The notes under the pieces: generated by a model | The model's database searches: none | Seen by the model: the letters and a program-made list of their open reading frames with translations, nothing else | Told to the model about the DNA's origin: nothing | Made by a program: the position numbers and the translations under genes | Shown here: in pieces, positions 49,304 through 58,139 of the stretch | Position numbering within the stretch: position 1 is the first letter of the stretch | Layout: the number at the start of each line of letters is the position of its first letter | Origin: Betaproteobacteria bacterium | GTDB lineage: Bacteria > Pseudomonadota > Gammaproteobacteria > Burkholderiales > Casimicrobiaceae | Reading direction: 5' to 3' | NCBI GenBank assembly: GCA_016861105.1 | Contig: BOKS01000004.1 | Span: 124,001 to 188,000 of the forward strand | DNA: 64,000 bases

Positions 49304-49971
49304 GGGACGCGGCGCCGCGCATCGCGCTCGTGCACGCGGTGGCCGTCGCCGTCGACCCGGTACTCGAGGCGTTCGCGGCGCTGTGGCCGCAGGCGCGACC
49401 GTTCAACCTGCTGGACGACGCGCTGTCACCCGACCGCGAGGCGCAGCCGGAGCTCGCTCCCGCGCTCGCGCGCCGGATCGTGGCGCTCGGCCGCTACGCC
49501 CGCGACGCCGGCGCGCTGGGCGTGCTCTACACCTGCTCGGCCTTCGGGCCCGCGATCGAGGCCGCCGCGCGCGAGCTCGACGTGCCCGTGCTGAAGCCGA
49601 ACGAGGCGATGTTCGGCGACGCGCTCGCGCGCGGCGGCGCGATCGCGATGCTCGCCACGTTCGCGCCGGCGGTCGATTCGATGGCCGCGGAGTTCGCCGC
49701 GATGGCGCGCGAGCGCGGCGTCGATGCGCGCCTGACGACGCACTGCGTGCCCGAGGCGATGGCTGCGCTTCGCTCCGGGGATCGCGCGACGCACGATCGC
49801 CTGCTCGCCGAGGCCGCCCCGCGCTTCGCAGGCGCCGACGCGGTGATGCTCGCGCACTTCTCGACCAGCCGGGCGTTCGACGCCGTGCGCGCCGCGGTCG
49901 ACGTGCCGGTGCTCACGGCGCCGCGCTGCGCCGTGCTCGCGATGCGCGCACGCGTGGGTACGCCGGGATGA
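49300..49971 (+). CDS. Asp/Glu racemase superfamily protein with one conserved cysteine
   Basis: The 223-residue protein has an N-terminal half with VLYTCSAFGPAIEAAA (Cys79) and LKPNEAMF, and a C-terminal half with MLAHFSTSRAFDA, where racemases normally have the second catalytic cysteine. Only one is present. Single-cysteine members include arylmalonate decarboxylase and maleate cis-trans isomerase relatives. It overlaps the GntR stop (ATGA) and is followed by an amidohydrolase. Racemisation, isomerisation or decarboxylation of a dicarboxylate is plausible. Confidence 0.8.
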   Translation: MRDAAPRIALVHAVAVAVDPVLEAFAALWPQARPFNLLDDALSPDREAQPELAPALARRIVALGRYARDAGALGVLYTCSAFGPAIEAAARELDVPVLKPNEAMFGDALARGGAIAMLATFAPAVDSMAAEFAAMARERGVDARLTTHCVPEAMAALRSGDRATHDRLLAEAAPRFAGADAVMLAHFSTSRAFDAVRAAVDVPVLTAPRCAVLAMRARVGTPG

Positions 49972-50828
49972 GCGGCGCGCCCGCGCTGCCGCGAGGGGCG
50001 ACCGATGCGCACGTGCACGTGTTCGACGCGGCGCGATTCCCGTTCGCGGGCGACGTCACGTACCGGCCGCAGCCGCACGAGTGCGGCACGGTCACCGACC
50101 TCGCCGCGACGCTCGACAGCCACGGCGTGGATCGCGTGGTGATCGTGAACCCGACCTCCGGCTACCGCGACGACCTGCGCTGCCTGCTCGACGCGCTGCG
50201 CCGGCTGGGCGAGCGCGCGCGCGGCGTGGCGCGCGGCCCGCTCGACGTCTCCGCGCGCGACCTCGCGCGCTGGAAGGCGCGCGGGGTCGTCGGGTTCCGC
50301 GTCGACGTCGTCGGCGACGGGCTGCCCGGCGGCGCCCCCGCGCTGCGCCGGCTCGCGACGCGGCTCGCCGATGCCGACCTCGTCCTCGACCTGCAGTGCG
50401 AGGGCGACCAGCTCGCCGACCTTGCGCCGCTGCTCGTGCCGCTGCCGGTGCGCGTCGTCGTCGACCACGCCGGCCGGCCGGTGCCCGCGCGCGGCGTCGC
50501 GCAGCCGGGTTTCCGCGCGCTGCTCGACGCGGTCGCACGCGGACGCTGCTGGGTCAAGCTCTCCGGGCCGTTGCGCTTCTCGCGGCGCCGGCCGCCGCAC
50601 GCGGACGTCGACCGCTTCGCCGCGCGGCTGCTGGCCCATGGCGGCCCCGGCCGGCTGGTCTGGGGCTCCGACTGGCCTTTCCTGCGGAGCGACCGGCGCG
50701 TCGACTACGGGCCGCTGCTCGCGCTGCTCGAACGCTGGGTGCCCGACGCGGCGCAACGCCGGCGCATCCTCGTCGACACGCCGGCCGACCTCTTCGGCTT
50801 TCCGCCGGCGCGGCCCCGCCGCGCGTAG
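49968..50828 (+). CDS. Amidohydrolase 2 family metal-dependent hydrolase
   Basis: The 286-residue TIM-barrel protein has ATDAHVHVFDAARFPF (metal-binding HxH), RVVVDHAGRPVPARG and LVWGSDWPF (metal-binding aspartate). This is the amidohydrolase-2 pattern of lactonases and decarboxylases such as 2-pyrone-4,6-dicarboxylate lactonase or 4-sulfomuconolactonase. Coupled to the racemase-like gene by a 4-bp overlap. In the setting of sugar and dicarboxylate genes a lactone hydrolase is the most likely role. Confidence 0.85.
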   Translation: MSGAPALPRGATDAHVHVFDAARFPFAGDVTYRPQPHECGTVTDLAATLDSHGVDRVVIVNPTSGYRDDLRCLLDALRRLGERARGVARGPLDVSARDLARWKARGVVGFRVDVVGDGLPGGAPALRRLATRLADADLVLDLQCEGDQLADLAPLLVPLPVRVVVDHAGRPVPARGVAQPGFRALLDAVARGRCWVKLSGPLRFSRRRPPHADVDRFAARLLAHGGPGRLVWGSDWPFLRSDRRVDYGPLLALLERWVPDAAQRRRILVDTPADLFGFPPARPRRA

Positions 50829-50831
50829 GCG

Positions 50832-51521
50832 TCAGGGCAGCTCGCGCAGGCGTCGCGGATCGACGATGCGGATCTCGCGGCCGTCGACCTCGATCAGCTT
50901 CGCGGACACGAGGTCGTGCAGGATGCGCGAGAAGTGCTCGGGGGTGAGGTTGAGGCGCGAGGCGACGATCGCCTTGCTGACGGGCAGCGAGACCGCGTAG
51001 GGCGCGTCGCCCTCGGGGCCGGCGCCCTCCTCGCGCATCAGGTAGCCGATCACGCGCTCGCGGCCGGACTTGAGCGTCACGGCCTCGAGGTCGGACATCA
51101 GGTTGTGCAGCTTGCGCGACAGGCCGGCGAGCATGCGGCGCGCGAACGTGGGGTCGCGCTCGATCTCGTCGAGGACCGTGTCCTTGCGCACGAACAGCAG
51201 CAGCGAGTCGGCGAGCGTCGTCGCGGTCACGATGTACGGCTTGCCGAGGAACATCAGCGCCTCGCCGAACGAGAAGCCGGGGCCGATCACCTCGACCACC
51301 TTCTCGTCGCCCTGCGGCGTCGACAGCGCCAGCTTCACCTGGCCGTAGACGACGACGTGGAAGCCGTCGACCGGATCGCCCTTGTTGGCGACGACCGTGC
51401 CGCGCTCGGCGTGGCGCTCGGTCGTGCCCGCGGCGATGCGGTCGATCTCCTCGGGCGCGAGCTCGCGGAACAGAGGCAGGTTGGCGAGGAACGACTGCGT
51501 CTTGATCTTCGTGGCGGCCAT
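50832..51521 (-). CDS. Crp/Fnr family regulator, Dnr-like (no iron-sulfur cysteines)
   Basis: The 229-residue protein has a cNMP-fold domain (about 15-125; GDPVDGFHVVVYGQVKLAL, GFSFGEALMFLGKPY), a dimer helix and a C-terminal HTH with LPVSKAIVASRLNLTPEHFSRILHDL. The EHFSR recognition helix (E..SR) is the FNR/Dnr type, which reads TTGAT-N4-ATCAA. It has no N-terminal cysteine cluster, so it is not an oxygen-sensing FNR; Dnr relatives sense NO through heme. Candidate regulator of the three FNR-type boxes in this window (nrdD, the radical-domain gene and DUF2249). Confidence 0.85.
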   Translation of the reverse strand: MAATKIKTQSFLANLPLFRELAPEEIDRIAAGTTERHAERGTVVANKGDPVDGFHVVVYGQVKLALSTPQGDEKVVEVIGPGFSFGEALMFLGKPYIVTATTLADSLLLFVRKDTVLDEIERDPTFARRMLAGLSRKLHNLMSDLEAVTLKSGRERVIGYLMREEGAGPEGDAPYAVSLPVSKAIVASRLNLTPEHFSRILHDLVSAKLIEVDGREIRIVDPRRLRELP

Positions 51522-51693
51522 GGGGTCGGTTCGATGCGGGCAGTTGCCGGGAAAGCCTAGCATGGCCGCCGCGCGCGCCGGGCGCGCGGCCACACGACCG
51601 GCGCGCCGTCCGCGTTGCTCCCGGGTTGCGCGGGGCGCCGGGAACGGCGACACTCACGGGTTCCGCAGTCGCAGTCCCCCGCCGCCTCGCACC

Positions 51694-52413
51694 ATGCCCT
51701 CCGACATCCGCGCCCTCGACGAACCCCTGACCGACGCCGAGCTCGACGAGCTCGAGGCGTTCCTCGCCTCGGACGCGGTGCCGCAGGACTGCATGGACCT
51801 CGAGATGCTCGACGGGTACCTGACGGCGATCGCGAGCGGCCCGGAGTCGATCCAGCCGTCGGAGTGGCTGCCCGGCGTGTGGAGCGAGGGCGGCAAGAGC
51901 GCGTCGCCGGCCTATGCGTCGTCGGACCAGGCGCAGCGGGTCATGGGGCTGATGCTGCGCCACATGGTCGGCATCGAGCGCACGCTGGCGGAGAGCCCGA
52001 CGCGCTTCCGGCCGCTGCTCTACATGCCCGACGGCGAGAAGGGCCGCGGCGAGCGCGCCGAGGGCGGCGAGGACCGCGGGCGCGAGCCCGCCGAGGGCAC
52101 GGCGTGGTGCGAGGGCTACATGGCCGGCGTGAAGCTGCGCGACGACGAGTGGCAGCCGCTGTACGACGCGCCCGACGCGCGCGACTGGATCTTCCCCGTC
52201 GAGGCCCTCGCGTTCGGCGAGCACGACCCCGAGTTCGCCGAGTGGATCGACGACAAGGAGAAGCGCGACAGCCTCGTCGACGAACTGCCGGTGGCCTCGG
52301 TGCTGATCTACCGCTTCTGGCAGGAGCGCCGCAAGGGCAGCGACGCCCGCAGCGGCGGCAAGCGCACGAACGTGCCCGACATCTCGCGCAAGTCGCGGCA
52401 GCGCCTGCACTGA
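51694..52413 (+). CDS. UPF0149 family protein (YecA/YgfB)
   Basis: The 239-residue protein MPSDIRALDEPLTDAELDELEAFL... has the UPF0149 pattern: PQDCMDLEMLDGYLTAIASGPESIQPSEWLPGVW, and EGTAWCEGYMAGVKLRDDEWQPLY. It is acidic, with a loop rich in Gly/Glu (GEKGRGERAEGGEDRG), and lacks the C-terminal SEC-C zinc motif of longer YecA proteins. Function is unknown. Its stop codon lies inside the first copy of the REP-like repeat. Confidence 0.87.
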   Translation: MPSDIRALDEPLTDAELDELEAFLASDAVPQDCMDLEMLDGYLTAIASGPESIQPSEWLPGVWSEGGKSASPAYASSDQAQRVMGLMLRHMVGIERTLAESPTRFRPLLYMPDGEKGRGERAEGGEDRGREPAEGTAWCEGYMAGVKLRDDEWQPLYDAPDARDWIFPVEALAFGEHDPEFAEWIDDKEKRDSLVDELPVASVLIYRFWQERRKGSDARSGGKRTNVPDISRKSRQRLH

Positions 52414-52518
52414 AACGAGGGTCAGACCCGCTTTTCCTTCGCCTGCGGGGGAAACGAGGGTCAGACCCGCTTTCCCTTCGCCGGCGTGCACTGAAACGAG
52501 GGTCAGACTCGCTTTTCC
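52412..52518 (+). repeat. Three REP-like direct repeats left of the RAYT gene
   Basis: Copies begin at 52412, 52451 and 52493, each starting GAAACGAGGGTCAGA and ending about 26 bp later in TTTTCC or TTTCCC, followed by cgcc-ggcg-rich sequence. GGGTCAGACCC in the first two forms a small hairpin (GGGT/ACCC). The first overlaps the UPF0149 stop and the last overlaps the stop of the transposase gene. Confidence 0.85.
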
Positions 52519-53213
52519 TACGCCGGCGTGTCAGGGCGCGGCCGGCGTCCCGACTTCGCGCGGCAGGAGCGGCGCCCGAGCGCGTCGATGCGGGCGCGGA
52601 AATCCGCATCGCCCAGCGCCCACGCGTGCTGCGTCGCGTCGCGGATGGCATGGAGCGTCGACTCGGGCAGCGCATCGCCGAAGAGGGACCGGTACCGTTC
52701 GCACCGCTGCCCGGGCGCGGCGGCGAGTCGCGCGTAGACCGGATGGGGAGTGAGGAGCGCGTCGTCGCTCCCGTGGGCGTTGGCGGCGAAGCTCGACCAG
52801 GCGAAGTCGCCCGGATGCGCGACGAGGCCGGCGCGCACCGGATTGAGCTCGACGTAGCGCATGCACGCCAGCAGGTAGTCGTCGCTGTCGACGACGGCCG
52901 CCCTGTAGCGGCCCTCCCACAGCGTCCCCGTGCGCCGGTAGGTCCGGTTGAAGTACTGGACGTACACGCGACCCACGCACTGCAGGGTGCGAGGCAGGCT
53001 GGCGGCGTCCGCCGGGGTCGCCACCAGGTGCACGTGGTTGGTCATGAGCACGTAGGCGTGGATGGACGCGCCGTGCCGGCGCGCCGCGTGGGCCAGGCAC
53101 GCCTTGAAGAATGGCCGGTCTGCGCCCTCCGCGAAGATCGGCGCGCGGTTGTTGCCGCGCTGGATGACGTGCTGCGGCAGTCCGGGCGCGAAGAAACGGG
53201 GCAGGCGGGGCAT
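52518..53213 (-). mobile_element. REP-associated tyrosine transposase (RAYT, Y1-type)
   Basis: The 231-residue protein begins MPRLPRFFAPGLPQHVIQRGNNR, the typical RAYT opening, has the HxH metal motif in YVLMTNHVHLVATP and the catalytic-tyrosine region in SDDYLLACMRYVELNPVRAGLV. Y1 (HUH) transposases of this type act on REP sequences in the host genome and do not carry a conventional IS. Here the gene is bracketed by its likely REP repeats, three on the left and two inverted on the right. It is a domesticated, usually single-copy gene rather than an active IS. Confidence 0.88.
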
Positions 53214-53319
53214 CGTCGCAGCCTAGACGACGCGTGGCCCCGCGACGATCCGCCAATCGGCCGAGGCGGCGGGCGGCCAGCCGGGCCTCCCGCTGACCCG
53301 GCCTGGCCCTCGCTACTTC

Positions 53320-53376
53320 GGAAATGCGAGTCTGACCCTCGTTTCCCTGCGGAAATGCGAGTCTGACCCTCGTTTC
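53320..53376 (-). repeat. Two inverted REP-like repeats right of the RAYT gene
   Basis: 53320-53345 and 53351-53376 are reverse complements of the left-hand repeats, each reading GAAACGAGGGTCAGACTCGC on the minus strand, then ATTTCC. They sit inverted relative to the left cluster, with the transposase gene between, as in BIME-type arrangements. Confidence 0.85.
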
Positions 53377-53392
53377 GGGGCGGGGGAACGGG

Positions 53393-54571
53393 TCAGCAGG
53401 GGGGATAGCGGGTGCGCCAGTAGTGCGACGCCTCGGTCTCGTCCATGAACTCGCCGATCGGCCAGTCGGGATAGGTGGCGAGGTCGTCCGCGACCGCGGC
53501 GATCTCGCGGCCGAGTTCGAGCCCCGAGAGCCACTTGCGGGGCACGTTGTCGACACCGTGCAGTGCGCCGAGCAGGTTGCCGGCCATCGCGCCGGTCGAG
53601 TCGCTGTCGCCGCTGTGGTTGACGGCGAGCCGCACGCCGCTCGTGAAGTCGGACGCGGCCAGCGCGCTGTAGAGCGCGATCGCGAGCGCCTCCTCGGCGA
53701 CCCATCCTTCGCCCAGTTGCGCGATCGCCTCCGGCGAGGCCGGCGCGCCGGCGCGCGCGAGCTGCACGGCACGCACCATCGCGCCCTTCGTCTCCGCGCC
53801 AAGCGGGCGTCGCTCGACCAGCGGCAGCACCTCGTCGATCGCCTCGTCGAGCTCGTAGTCGCGCACCAGCAGCGCGACGAGCGCGGCGAACGCGCCCGCC
53901 GCGGTCTGCCCGGTCGGATGGCCGTGGGTGAGGCCCGCGAGCTCGCAGCCCAGGTCGAACGCGCGCCGCGCGGCACGCCGCTCCGAGCCGCCCGGGGTGC
54001 GCGCGCAGTACAGGCCGACCGGCGCGACGCGCATCGCGCCACCGCAGCCCTTGCTGTCGTTGCGCGCGCGCGCGCCCAGCGCCGGCATGGCGGCGAGCGC
54101 TGCGAGGCAGGTGTGGCCCGGCACGCGCCGCGCGCGCAGCTCGCCGAGCCCGATCAGCCATCCCTGATCGCCGGTCCGGTCGACCAGCGCGGACGCCTCG
54201 CCCTGCGTGCCGAGCCAGCGCTGGTAGGCGTGCGCGACGATTGCCGGGACGTTCGCACTGCCGTGCATCGCGGCGCGCACGTGCGCGCGCAGCAGCCCGT
54301 CCGCAGTGAACAGCGTCATCTGCGTGTCGTCGGTGATCGCCCCCTGGCGGTCGAAGGCGGTGGTGTAGTCGACAATGCCGGCCGGGCCGAAGCGGGCGTG
54401 GATCTCCTCGATCGACATGAACTCCACCGGCGCGCCGAGCGCATCGCCCACCGCGCCGCCGAGCAGGCAGCCGCGGAAGCGGCGGCGCAGCGCGTCGGGC
54501 GGCGGCGGGCGGAAATCCTTCGCGACGACCGTCGTCGCGGCGGGCAGCGAGGGCGAGGTGCGCGTGATCAT
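53393..54571 (-). CDS. ADP-ribosylglycohydrolase family protein
   Basis: The 392-residue protein has the di-magnesium signatures of the DraG/ARH family: FRGCLLGGAVGDALGAPVEF, GAITDDTQMTLFTADGLL (TDDT) and NHSGDSDSTGAMAGNLLGALHG (the distal GDSDST). Role: removal of ADP-ribose from proteins, nucleic acids or small molecules. There is no DraT next to it, so the target is open. It is preceded by a 97-bp gap from the lyase gene. The right-hand REP cluster lies just after its 3' end. Confidence 0.9.
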   Translation of the reverse strand: MITRTSPSLPAATTVVAKDFRPPPPDALRRRFRGCLLGGAVGDALGAPVEFMSIEEIHARFGPAGIVDYTTAFDRQGAITDDTQMTLFTADGLLRAHVRAAMHGSANVPAIVAHAYQRWLGTQGEASALVDRTGDQGWLIGLGELRARRVPGHTCLAALAAMPALGARARNDSKGCGGAMRVAPVGLYCARTPGGSERRAARRAFDLGCELAGLTHGHPTGQTAAGAFAALVALLVRDYELDEAIDEVLPLVERRPLGAETKGAMVRAVQLARAGAPASPEAIAQLGEGWVAEEALAIALYSALAASDFTSGVRLAVNHSGDSDSTGAMAGNLLGALHGVDNVPRKWLSGLELGREIAAVADDLATYPDWPIGEFMDETEASHYWRTRYPPC

Positions 54572-54668
54572 CGCGGCGGAGCCGTCATCAATCCGGCATC
54601 GTAGCCCGCGCCGGCGGCCGGCGCGCACGCCCAGCCGACGTGCGGCGACCCGGCGGGCATCCTGCGGC

Positions 54669-56396
54669 CTACATCGAGATCGAGCCCTCGCGGAAATCCG
54701 TGCGGTCGAGCCAGGCATTGACGAGCACGCTCCGGCCCGCGCGCGCGAGCGCACGCGCCTGTACCAGCGCGTCCGCGACCTCGTCGGTACGCCGCACGAG
54801 CAGCCCCGCCGCGCCGAAGCCCTCGGCCACGCGCTGGTAGTCGGTGCGCGCAAGCGCGGTGGCGACGTCGTCGCCGAGCAGCTTGACCTGCTCGCGCGCG
54901 ATCTGCGTCCAGCCCGCGTCGTTGCCGACGAGCGCGATCACCGGCACGTCGTGGCGCACGAACGTGTCGAACTCCGCGAGCCCGAAGCCGCAGGCGCCGT
55001 CGCCCCACACGAGCCACGTCTCGCCCGCCGGACGCGCGAGCTGCGCGGCGAGCGCGAAGCCCGCCCCCACGCCGAGCGTGCCGAAGGCGCCGGGATCGAG
55101 CCACGCGAGCGGAGCGCGCGGGCGCAGGACGTAGGAAGCGGTCGCGACGAAGTCGCCGCCGTCCGCGACGACCGTGGCGCCGTCGCCCATCGCGCGGTCC
55201 AGCTCGCGCAGCAGCGCGATCGGATTGACGCGCTCACCGCGCGCGGCCGCCTGCCGATCGATCTCCGCCTCGCGCGCGGCGTCGCGATCGCGCAGGCGCG
55301 CGATCCACTCGGGACGCTGCAGTCCGCCGGGCAGGCGGTGCGCGAGCGCGCGCAGCGTGGCGCCGGCGTCGCCGATCGCCTCGATCGCGGGCCTGCGGTT
55401 CAGCCGCGCGTCGCGGCGGCTGCGGTTGGCCGCGATGAGCGTCGCGCCGCGGCGGACGTGCTTGCCGTAGTCGAGGCGGAAGTCGCAGGGGACGCCGGCG
55501 AGCAGCACGCAGTCGGCGTCGCGCAGCGCGTCACGCCGCGCATGACGCATCTGCAGCGGGTGCGCGGGTCCGAGCAGGCCGCGCGCCATGCCGGAGAGGT
55601 AGACGGGAACGCCGAGCGCGCCCACGGCCGCTGCCAGCGCCCCGGCCTCGCGCGAGCGCACCAGTGCCTGGCTGCCGACGACGAGGAGCGGACGCTCCGC
55701 GATCGCAAGCGCGTCCGCCGCCTTCGCAATCGAGGCGTCGCCCGGCTGCGGCGCGTCCGGCGGCGAAGGCGCGAGGCGAGGCGGCGCGTCGCCACCGGCG
55801 AGCAGGCGGTCCGCGTGGCGGCGCAGGTACCAGCGCAGCGCGCGGTCGGGCAGCGTCGTGCCCTTGCCGGCGGCATCCGCATACCACTGGCGGATCAGCT
55901 GCCCGTCGTAGAGCAGGTCGACCGGCGTCTCGACGAACACGGGGCCGGGCACGCCGTCCGCGGCCGCGCGGAACGCGGCCGCCACCGCGGGCGCGAGATC
56001 GGCCACCCGCCGCACGCGGAGCACCTGCTTGACGTGCGGCGCGACGAGCGCGCGCTGGTCGATGTCCTGCAGCGCGCCGCGTCCCTGCAGCGCGGTGGGC
56101 GCTGCACCGCCGAGCAGCACGACGGGGCTCTGCGCGAGCTGCGCGTTCTTGAGGGCGGTGATCGCGTTCGTGACGCCGGGCCCGGCGGTCACCGCGGCGA
56201 CGCCCGGCGTGCCGGTGAGCCGCGCGTGCGCGTCGGCGGCGAACACGGCCGTGGCCTCGTGGCGCGTGTCGACGATGCGGATGCCGCGAGCCTTCGCGGC
56301 GGCGAGGATCGGCGAGATGTGGCCGCCGCACAGCGTGAAGACGACCGTCGTGCCGTGCGCGCGCAGCGCCTCGGCGACCCGCTCGCCGCCGCTCAC
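54669..56396 (-). CDS. Thiamine-diphosphate enzyme, ILVBL/2-hydroxyacyl-CoA lyase 2-like
   Basis: The GTG at 56396 gives 575 residues in the PYR/middle/PP layout. The catalytic glutamate is Glu47 in [21 protein letters not shown], and the TPP motif is [20 protein letters not shown] with the following asparagine in [16 protein letters not shown]. The C-terminus [11 protein letters not shown] and the VGNDAGWTQ stretch match eukaryotic ILVBL (HACL2) far better than acetolactate synthase. Such lyases split 2-hydroxyacyl-CoA into an aldehyde or ketone and formyl-CoA. It overlaps the acyl-CoA ligase stop by 4 bp, so the two are coupled. Confidence 0.85.
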   Translation of the reverse strand: MSGGERVAEALRAHGTTVVFTLCGGHISPILAAAKARGIRIVDTRHEATAVFAADAHARLTGTPGVAAVTAGPGVTNAITALKNAQLAQSPVVLLGGAAPTALQGRGALQDIDQRALVAPHVKQVLRVRRVADLAPAVAAAFRAAADGVPGPVFVETPVDLLYDGQLIRQWYADAAGKGTTLPDRALRWYLRRHADRLLAGGDAPPRLAPSPPDAPQPGDASIAKAADALAIAERPLLVVGSQALVRSREAGALAAAVGALGVPVYLSGMARGLLGPAHPLQMRHARRDALRDADCVLLAGVPCDFRLDYGKHVRRGATLIAANRSRRDARLNRRPAIEAIGDAGATLRALAHRLPGGLQRPEWIARLRDRDAAREAEIDRQAAARGERVNPIALLRELDRAMGDGATVVADGGDFVATASYVLRPRAPLAWLDPGAFGTLGVGAGFALAAQLARPAGETWLVWGDGACGFGLAEFDTFVRHDVPVIALVGNDAGWTQIAREQVKLLGDDVATALARTDYQRVAEGFGAAGLLVRRTDEVADALVQARALARAGRSVLVNAWLDRTDFREGSISM

Positions 56397-58087
56397 GGCC
56401 GCGCTCCGCGGCCGGCGTGCTCCTCCGCGAGCGCACGGAAGTCGACCTTGCCCACGCGGGTGCGCGGCAGGTCGGCGCGAAACTCGACGTCGCGCGGGCA
56501 GGACCACTTGATCAGGCGCTCGCGGCAGAACGCGATCAGCGCCTGCGCGGTGGCCTCGCCCGCCTGCGCCGGGTCCTTGAGCACGACGACCGCCTTCACG
56601 CGCTCGACCTGCGCTTCGTCGGGCACGCCGATGACGCACGCCTCCGCGACGAGCGGATGCTGGTAGAGGACGGCCTCGACCTGCGCCGGGTAGACGTTGA
56701 AGCCCGACGACTTGATCATGCGCTTGGCGCGCACGACGAAGTGGAAGAAGCCGTCCGCGTCGCGGCGGCCGAGGTCGCCCGTGTGCAGCCACGTGCGGCC
56801 GTCGGCGTGGACCTGCAGCGCCTGCGCCGTGGCCTGCGGGTCGTCGAGGTAGCCCTGCATGACGGCCGGCCCCGCGATGCAGATCTCGCCCTCCTCGCCC
56901 GGGGGCAGCTCCTCGGTCGTGCCGCGGCGGCAGATCGTCGCGTCGACGTCGGGGAACGGGATGCCGATCGAGCCCGCGCGGTACTCGGAGAGCGGCATCG
57001 CCATGATGCCGGTCACCGCCTCGGTGAGGCCGTAGCCCTCGAGCAGGCGCACGTCGCCGCCGCCGCGCGCGACCAGCGCCTCGAAGCGCTCCTTCACCGG
57101 CCGCGGCAGCGTGTCGGCGCCGCAGAAGCACGCCTTCAGGAACGAGAGGTCCGCGCGCGCGAGCGACGGATCCTTGGCGAGCGCGTCGTAGAGCGTCGGC
57201 ACGCCGACGAGCAGCGTGGGCTTCGCGCTGCGCAGCAGCTTCGCGACGATCGCCGCGGAGAACTGCGGCACGAGGATCGACGTGCCGCCGGCCATCAGGA
57301 CCGCGTTGACGCACACGCCGAGGCCGAAGCCGTGGAAGATCGGCAGCACGGCGAGGATCGAGTCCGCGCGGCCCATGCCGACCCACGCCGCGGCCGCCAT
57401 GCCCTGCGCGATGAAGTTGGCGTTCGTCAGCACGATGCCCTTCGGCTCGCCGGTCGTGCCGCCGGAGAACAGGATCGCCGCCGGGTCGCCCGTCGCGCCG
57501 GCCGGGACCCCGGCGTCGGGCGTCGCGCCGCGCACGGCGTCCTTCCACCAGCGCACGCGGGGGTCGGGCGGCACGCGCGGGATCTTCCGTCCCTTCGCCG
57601 CCCAGAAGCCGACGCGCTTGAGAGGCGGCAGGTCGTCGCCGAGGCGCGCCAGCAGCAGCGTCTCCAGCGGACGGCGGGGATTCGTCCTCGCGAACGTCCC
57701 GTGGAACGCGTCGAGCGTGAGCGCCACCCGCGCGCCCGTCATGTCGAGGTAGCGCTCGACTTCGGGCGGTGCCGACAGCGGATGGATCAGCGCGGGCACC
57801 ACGCCCAGCCGGTTCGCCGCGTAGAACGCGATCACGCCGGCCGGCGCGGTCGGCATCGCGATCAGCAGCCGGTCGCCGGCGCGCAGGCCGAGCCCGGCGA
57901 GGGCGGCGGCGGCGCGGTCGATCGACGCGAGAAGCGAGCGGTAGGTCGAACGCCTGCCGAGGAAATCGCAGGCGATCGCCTCCGGCGCGCGCTTCGCCGC
58001 CGCCGCCAGCGCCTCGTAGAGCGTGACGTGCGGATAGTCGATGCTCGGCGGCGTGTCGCCGTAGAACCGCAGCCACGGGCGATCCAT
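56393..58087 (-). CDS. AMP-dependent acyl-CoA ligase
   Basis: The 564-residue adenylate-forming enzyme has [18 protein letters not shown] (P-loop-like A3), [15 protein letters not shown] (A5), [39 protein letters not shown] (A7/A8) and the A10 lysine in [14 protein letters not shown]. It activates a carboxylic acid to the CoA thioester. The 4-bp overlap with the ILVBL-like lyase gene suggests it prepares the lyase substrate, a 2-hydroxyacyl-CoA. It is not next to fatty-acid oxidation genes. Confidence 0.9.
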   Translation of the reverse strand: MDRPWLRFYGDTPPSIDYPHVTLYEALAAAAKRAPEAIACDFLGRRSTYRSLLASIDRAAAALAGLGLRAGDRLLIAMPTAPAGVIAFYAANRLGVVPALIHPLSAPPEVERYLDMTGARVALTLDAFHGTFARTNPRRPLETLLLARLGDDLPPLKRVGFWAAKGRKIPRVPPDPRVRWWKDAVRGATPDAGVPAGATGDPAAILFSGGTTGEPKGIVLTNANFIAQGMAAAAWVGMGRADSILAVLPIFHGFGLGVCVNAVLMAGGTSILVPQFSAAIVAKLLRSAKPTLLVGVPTLYDALAKDPSLARADLSFLKACFCGADTLPRPVKERFEALVARGGGDVRLLEGYGLTEAVTGIMAMPLSEYRAGSIGIPFPDVDATICRRGTTEELPPGEEGEICIAGPAVMQGYLDDPQATAQALQVHADGRTWLHTGDLGRRDADGFFHFVVRAKRMIKSSGFNVYPAQVEAVLYQHPLVAEACVIGVPDEAQVERVKAVVVLKDPAQAGEATAQALIAFCRERLIKWSCPRDVEFRADLPRTRVGKVDFRALAEEHAGRGARP

Positions 58088-58139
58088 CGCGGCAGTGTAG
58101 CGCGCCGCCGCCGCTGCGCGCGCAGCGCGGCCGGCGCGG

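Noticed and set aside
52412..53376. CRISPR array
   Set aside because: Only three plus two copies with irregular spacing, opposite orientation on the two sides and a Y1 transposase between them; no cas genes.
54669..58076. A single 1135-codon frame joining the lyase with part of the ligase region
   Set aside because: The frame upstream of 56396 is out of phase with the ligase and contains no motif; lyase and ligase are separate, overlapping by 4 bp.
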